From an uncultured bacterium (GTDB lineage: Bacteria; Desulfobacterota; BSN033; UBA1163): a stretch of DNA of 64,000 nucleotides. A program made the position numbers and the translations under genes. Shown here in pieces: positions 60,216 through 64,000 of this stretch (position 1 is the stretch's first letter; the number at the start of each line of letters is the position of its first letter). The stretch is from the NCBI GenBank assembly GCA_938002255.1, contig CALLAL010000019.1:1-64000 (forward strand). Direction: 5' to 3'. The notes beneath the pieces are model-generated. The model was not told the DNA's origin. It saw only the letters and a program-made list of their open reading frames with translations, and did no database searches.

Positions 60216-60863
60216 ATGACCCATAGTCTCCATCGAAGAGGAACCTTTGATGATTTAAAGGATGATTTCGTGGTCTTAGGCTGTCCAGCCACAGGAATTA
60301 ACAAATCCGGATCTGCACCTAAAACTCAGAAATTTTTAAGCATCTGTTACAAACATGGGCCGGTGAATCTTGGAGATATGAAGACGGGCAATATTTACAA
60401 CACCACCATGGATGATATCTTGAGTCATGTGACCGACGGAACCATCGTCCAGTGTACCTTTGATAACCGTGAGAAAATCGTTTCCCTCCTGAAAGACCTC
60501 AAGGAGAACAGACCAGGCATTTCGGTCATCATCTCAGGCGTGAGTGATATTGTCCAGCAATGTATGGAAGAAGCTGGATTGGGCAGGATTCATACCATCG
60601 AGTATTCTCTTGGCACCTGGGGAAAAACCGAATTGCTCCCCGAATTTGAGATTCTCCAGACCCATACCATGTGTGGCCACGCCATGATTGGTGCGGACCT
60701 CATTCGAAAAATGGTGAGGGATGTCAAACGGGGAAGAAGAACGATTGAAGATGCCTGCCTCGAAATGGCCAAATGCTGCACCTGTGGAAACTATAACCTC
60801 ACCCGTGGCAAGAAGCTCATTAAAGAACTGCTGGCTAAATATATGGTCCACAGTCTGTATTAA
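60216..60863 (+). CDS. cysteine-rich protein of the CooS-like operon, unrecognised
   Basis: 215 residues from ATG 60216, after GAGGAGGAAGAG. Cys at ~23, 44, 80, 116, 153, 181, 187, 188 and 190. The C-terminal EDACLEMAKCCTCGNYNLTR looks like a metal or cluster site. Other motifs: VVLGCPATGINKSGSAPKTQ and THTMCGHAMIGADLIRKMV. It has no membrane segment or signal peptide. I do not recognise the family. Tight linkage to the ferredoxin-fusion and oxidoreductase genes suggests one complex or pathway. Confidence 0.75.
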   Translation: MTHSLHRRGTFDDLKDDFVVLGCPATGINKSGSAPKTQKFLSICYKHGPVNLGDMKTGNIYNTTMDDILSHVTDGTIVQCTFDNREKIVSLLKDLKENRPGISVIISGVSDIVQQCMEEAGLGRIHTIEYSLGTWGKTELLPEFEILQTHTMCGHAMIGADLIRKMVRDVKRGRRTIEDACLEMAKCCTCGNYNLTRGKKLIKELLAKYMVHSLY

Positions 60864-60960
60864 GGCGCAAGTGCAGAAGGCTAGGCGTACGTCCTCATGA
60901 ATTGAATCACGCTTTGCGCGATGCTCATTATGCGTTATGCCTTAAGAGAAGGAGAACATC

Positions 60961-62268
60961 ATGCGATATGTCATCATCGGTGGAAGTGCAGCCGCCATCA
61001 GCGCGGTTGAGGCCATTCGGTCTCTGGATCGGGAATCCCAGATCGATCTATTTAGTGATGAGGCAACCCCTCTCTTTTCGAGAGTGCTTCTGCCTTATTA
61101 CATTGCAGAAGAACTTTCCAAACCTTTCCTCAACTTTAGATCCTCGGACTTTTTTGAGCAGTACAAAGTCAATGCCCATCTGGGGGTGAAGGTCCAAGAA
61201 CTCTCTGTGACATCAAAAACCATCCTGATCGAAGGGGGAGAAACCTATCCTTTTGACAGACTTCTTCTGGCCACAGGTGGACATCCTATTGTCCCCCCCA
61301 TTCCAGGAATCGAGAAAGAGGGGATTTCCACACTGAAAACCATGGCAGACGCTGAAAAGATCTATCAACTTAAAGGTCAGAGGGCGGTTGTGATTGGTGC
61401 GGGGAGCGTGGGGGTAGAGTCCTGTATCAGTCTGAGAAAAAGAGGAATGGAAGTAACACTCCTCGAACAATTAGGACAGGTTTTGCCCACCGTGTTTGAT
61501 GAGGAGGCAGCTGCCATCATCCAAAAAAAGATTGAACATCTTGGCATCACCACGATTACGGGTGAGCGAGCGATTCAATTTGCTGGAAACGGGCATGTCC
61601 AACGTGTGATCACTGAATCAAGAGAATTGAAATGTGACCTGGTTGTGGTGGCGGTTGGGGTCAAACCCGCGATTGAACTGGCCCAGAAGGCTGGCATGGA
61701 TATCGGTTCACTGGATGGCATCACTGTCAATGCCCAGATGATGACAAACGTCCCGGATATCTATGCTGCTGGAGATGTTGCTGAAACGTTTGATATCACC
61801 CGACAGGCCAACTGGATTAATGCAATTTGGCCCTGTGCAGTTGAACAGGGTCGCATCGCAGGGTTAAACATGGCTGGCAAAAAAACGCTTTATGAAGGGT
61901 CCTTCAGAAGGAACTCCATCGGTAATTTTATAGGCGTACCCGCCATATCCATGGGGTTAACTCGTGCGGACACCTGCTCCACCTGTGAAGCTGGAGAATC
62001 CTTTCAGGAGATTAAACGAAGAACTAAAGAGTCCTACAAGAAGTTGATCATCAGAAATGGCAAACTGGTGGGCGCTATTCTGGTAGGACAGACTCAAAAG
62101 GCAGGTCTCTATTTAACTCTTCTTAAAAAACAGATCGAGGTTTCGGACTACCTCCCACTGTTAATCAGTCGGACCCTCAATTTTATGGACCTTTTACCTT
62201 TGATCCGAAGAAATGCCGATCGGTTCACCGAAACGGAGTTTAAAGAGATCATGGATACAGGGTTATAA
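60961..62268 (+). CDS. NAD(P)/FAD-dependent oxidoreductase (FNOR type)
   Basis: 435 residues. FAD-binding MRYVIIGGSAAAISAVEAIR, LLLATGGHPIVPPIPGIE, NAD(P)-binding AVVIGAGSVGVESCISLRKR and FAD site IYAAGDVAETFD, followed by a C-terminal cap. It resembles NADH:acceptor oxidoreductases of the NirB/rubredoxin-reductase class, without redox-active CxxC disulfide. Similar flavoproteins sit with CooF and CooS in CO dehydrogenase clusters and reduce NAD+. The same trio order occurs here. Confidence 0.85.
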   Translation: MRYVIIGGSAAAISAVEAIRSLDRESQIDLFSDEATPLFSRVLLPYYIAEELSKPFLNFRSSDFFEQYKVNAHLGVKVQELSVTSKTILIEGGETYPFDRLLLATGGHPIVPPIPGIEKEGISTLKTMADAEKIYQLKGQRAVVIGAGSVGVESCISLRKRGMEVTLLEQLGQVLPTVFDEEAAAIIQKKIEHLGITTITGERAIQFAGNGHVQRVITESRELKCDLVVVAVGVKPAIELAQKAGMDIGSLDGITVNAQMMTNVPDIYAAGDVAETFDITRQANWINAIWPCAVEQGRIAGLNMAGKKTLYEGSFRRNSIGNFIGVPAISMGLTRADTCSTCEAGESFQEIKRRTKESYKKLIIRNGKLVGAILVGQTQKAGLYLTLLKKQIEVSDYLPLLISRTLNFMDLLPLIRRNADRFTETEFKEIMDTGL

Positions 62269-62349
62269 ATGACATGTCAAATAAGATGAATTTTAAAAGA
62301 AAAAATTTGTAGCCGCATCCCTCAAGATGCGCTGGATGGGGAGGGAAAA

Positions 62350-62802
62350 TTGAAGATTCTAATGGTTGATAAAAACAAATGCACAGGATGCCATCAATGT
62401 GAACTCTGGTGCGGAACTGAAATTACATCGGTATCAAAGGAACTGACTCGAGCCATTCACGAGCAGCCCCAGCCTGTCCCAAGGGTGTATGTGGAAGGAA
62501 AACCTTTTGCCTTGCAATGCCGGCATTGTGAGGACGCTCCTTGCATTGAAGCCTGTCCTAACGGGACGATGAGAAGAGATCCAGAGACAGGTCTGGTCTA
62601 TGTGAACGAACCCACTTGCATTGCCTGCTGGATGTGTGTCATGGCCTGCCCTTTCGGGATCATCAATCCTTCTGCGTCCATGAAGGTGGCGATTAAATGT
62701 GATCGTTGCCGAAATATGGGGTATCCCATTTGTGCAGAGGTCTGTCCAACACAGGCGATCACGTTGGAAGAAAGGAAAGACTATCGGACAAAAGCTTTCT
62801 AA
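62350..62802 (+). CDS. CooF-like four-cluster ferredoxin
   Basis: 150 residues with four 4Fe-4S sites: CTGCHQCELWC, CRHCEDAPCIEACP, CIACWMCVMACPFG and CDRCRNMG-PICAEVCP. This order and spacing fit the CooF/HycB/DmsB-type electron-transfer subunits. It starts with TTG (62350) after GGGGAGGGAAAA. It would link the CooS-like protein to the flavoprotein upstream. 61 nt before the CooS-like start. Confidence 0.88.
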   Translation: MKILMVDKNKCTGCHQCELWCGTEITSVSKELTRAIHEQPQPVPRVYVEGKPFALQCRHCEDAPCIEACPNGTMRRDPETGLVYVNEPTCIACWMCVMACPFGIINPSASMKVAIKCDRCRNMGYPICAEVCPTQAITLEERKDYRTKAF

Positions 62803-62863
62803 TTGAAATAATGAAATGGTCAAAAGTCGGGTTTTATCCCTTTAGGTTAGAAAGGAGTAAGAG

Positions 62864-64000
62864 ATGGAATTTATTCAGAAGAAGACGATGGACACGGTGG
62901 TAGAATATTTTGTAACCAGGGCAGCAGAGGGAGAGATGCCTTTGGTATGGGATCGATTTGAAGGACAGTTGCCTGAGTGTGGTTTTTGTGAGACGGGGTT
63001 AAGCTGCCGCGACTGCCTTCAGGGACCCTGCATCAGCCATCCCTTCCGGGATGTCAATAAGGTAGGGGTCTGTGGTAAAGACAAAGACCACCTTGCCATC
63101 CAGTCCCTTTTGAGATTGGTGTTAAAAGGAACCATGATTTATTTAGACCGCTTAAGCGATCTGACCCGAGGGGTTGAAGCAGGAGAAGTCAAACCCCAAA
63201 GCAAGACCCAAACCGACCAATTGCTTAAGGAATGTCAAAACCTCCTGAGAAACGGTGGATCCCAATTTAAAAAGGAATTTCCAAAATCAGTGACTCGCCG
63301 ATGGGACGACTTGGGGATCGTGCCGGAAGGACTGGGAAGGGACCTCTTCAAACCTTCTCAAAAATTGGAGGGCGGGGTCAGCGATGTGGAAGAAATCTTC
63401 CTCTATGCCTTCAAGGCTTCTCTGTTAGGCTGTATGGCCCAATGGCTCTATGGAAAATTAAAGGAATCTGTCTTTGGCGAAACCGTTCCTACAACGATTG
63501 CCGTCAATTTAGGAGGTCTCAAACAAAATGGTCCCAACCTTCTTCTTTACGGTCATTTTTCACCGATCCTGAAACGAAAGATTGCTGAAGCAGCTAAGAA
63601 GCAGGACGTAAACGTGATGGGCGTCTGCATGGACCCCCTGCTCCCTCCTTTCCGCTTCCCCATCGCTACCAATTATGGATCCCAAGAAATTCCTTTGATG
63701 ACAGGAGCTGTTGACCTGCTGGTCGTGGGAGACCAGTCCGTTAATCCTTCTTTAGTGGAAGTGGCCAAGGCCTTTGAAGTCCCCATCATTTCAACAGAAA
63801 CTTTGAAACCCAAGAAAGATTCTGGAAGTTTTGCCAGAAGCATTGTCGAGCAGGCCAAACAAGCTTTCGACTTTCGCCGAGCCATTCCAAGAGAGATCCC
63901 GGAGGCCAACGAACAAGCCACCGTGGGTTTTTCTCAGGGCAGTCTCGATGGGAAAAAGATCGCCTCCAGTCTCCAGAAAGGTCTATTGAAAGGGATCGTG
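62864..64000 (+). CDS. CooS-family (CO dehydrogenase-like) protein with altered metal ligands, partial
   Basis: First 379 residues; the gene runs off the window. Start ATG 62864 after GAAAGGAG. The N-terminus PLVWDRFEGQLPECGFCETG, LSCRDCLQGPC…, VGVCG aligns without gaps to CooS. Cluster B Cys 48, 51, 56 and 70 are kept. Cluster D shows C39-x2-C42 and Ser47 instead of the common second Cys. His231 (LLLYGHFSP) matches the C-cluster His. The position of the next ligand is Met256 (GVCMD) and that of the following ligand is Ser292 (GDQSVNPS). It is therefore a CooS-fold protein probably unable to form the standard Ni-Fe site. A non-CO reaction or an electron-transfer role is possible. Confidence 0.85.
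   Translation, partial: MEFIQKKTMDTVVEYFVTRAAEGEMPLVWDRFEGQLPECGFCETGLSCRDCLQGPCISHPFRDVNKVGVCGKDKDHLAIQSLLRLVLKGTMIYLDRLSDLTRGVEAGEVKPQSKTQTDQLLKECQNLLRNGGSQFKKEFPKSVTRRWDDLGIVPEGLGRDLFKPSQKLEGGVSDVEEIFLYAFKASLLGCMAQWLYGKLKESVFGETVPTTIAVNLGGLKQNGPNLLLYGHFSPILKRKIAEAAKKQDVNVMGVCMDPLLPPFRFPIATNYGSQEIPLMTGAVDLLVVGDQSVNPSLVEVAKAFEVPIISTETLKPKKDSGSFARSIVEQAKQAFDFRRAIPREIPEANEQATVGFSQGSLDGKKIASSLQKGLLKGIV

Overview
The window looks like a chromosomal segment of an anaerobic, Gram-negative bacterium, most like a deltaproteobacterium (Desulfobacterota/Syntrophobacterales type). The evidence is a Wza/Wzc polysaccharide export system, anaerobic glycerol-3-phosphate dehydrogenase glpABC, a full molybdenum-cofactor set, many small 4Fe-4S proteins, a CooS-family protein, a TRAP transporter and large PAS/GAF hybrid kinases. 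The lineage is an inference; no rRNA gene is present.

Layout. (1) 1-2750 is a scrap zone: a 5'-truncated gmd, an N-terminally truncated four-helix-bundle gene, two toxin-antitoxin pairs (TumE/TumA-like, HicBA) and several kinds of short degenerate repeats. (2) 2757-14522 (minus strand) is the export half of an exopolysaccharide locus: FecR-like protein, Wza, Wzc-type tyrosine autokinase, TPR protein, three related NTF2-like proteins (one fused to a J-domain), CpsB/YwqE phosphatase, O-antigen-ligase-like protein and a specialised NusG paralogue. An intrinsic terminator lies just before wza. (3) 14965-31045 is HU followed by histidine catabolism. hisC-like, hutI, ftcD and fchA form one minus-strand operon. 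A LIV-type ABC transporter plus hutU and hutH form a second. A TRAP transporter is on the plus strand between them. The pathway runs histidine, urocanate, imidazolonepropionate, formiminoglutamate, then transfer of the formimino group to tetrahydrofolate. (4) 31199-37285 holds two sensor kinases, a small excisionase-type HTH protein with a sigma-54-like promoter, a DUF151 protein and a thioesterase. (5) 37385-47771 holds glpABC, a NagD-like HAD phosphatase and an ABC importer with two ATPases and a fused permease. (6) 48371-49861 is a B12-binding-type radical SAM gene. (7) 49921-56075 is a molybdenum-cofactor operon (moeA, moeA-PBP, moaA, moaC, MOSC, mog) behind a Moco riboswitch and terminator. 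(8) 56094-59171 holds small metabolic genes. (9) 59451 to the right edge is an iron-sulfur operon: two unrecognised proteins, an NAD/FAD oxidoreductase, a CooF-like ferredoxin and a divergent CooS-like protein that lacks expected Ni-site ligands and runs off the window.

Most notable: a family of three ~230-bp MITE-like elements (14617-14850, 19685-19909, 48000-48227) with 15-bp terminal inverted repeats, nested internal complementary arms and 8-bp target duplications. Each sits between divergent genes, next to a promoter. The variant CooS operon, with a palindromic TTGTATACAA operator pair, is the best candidate for an undescribed enzyme system.
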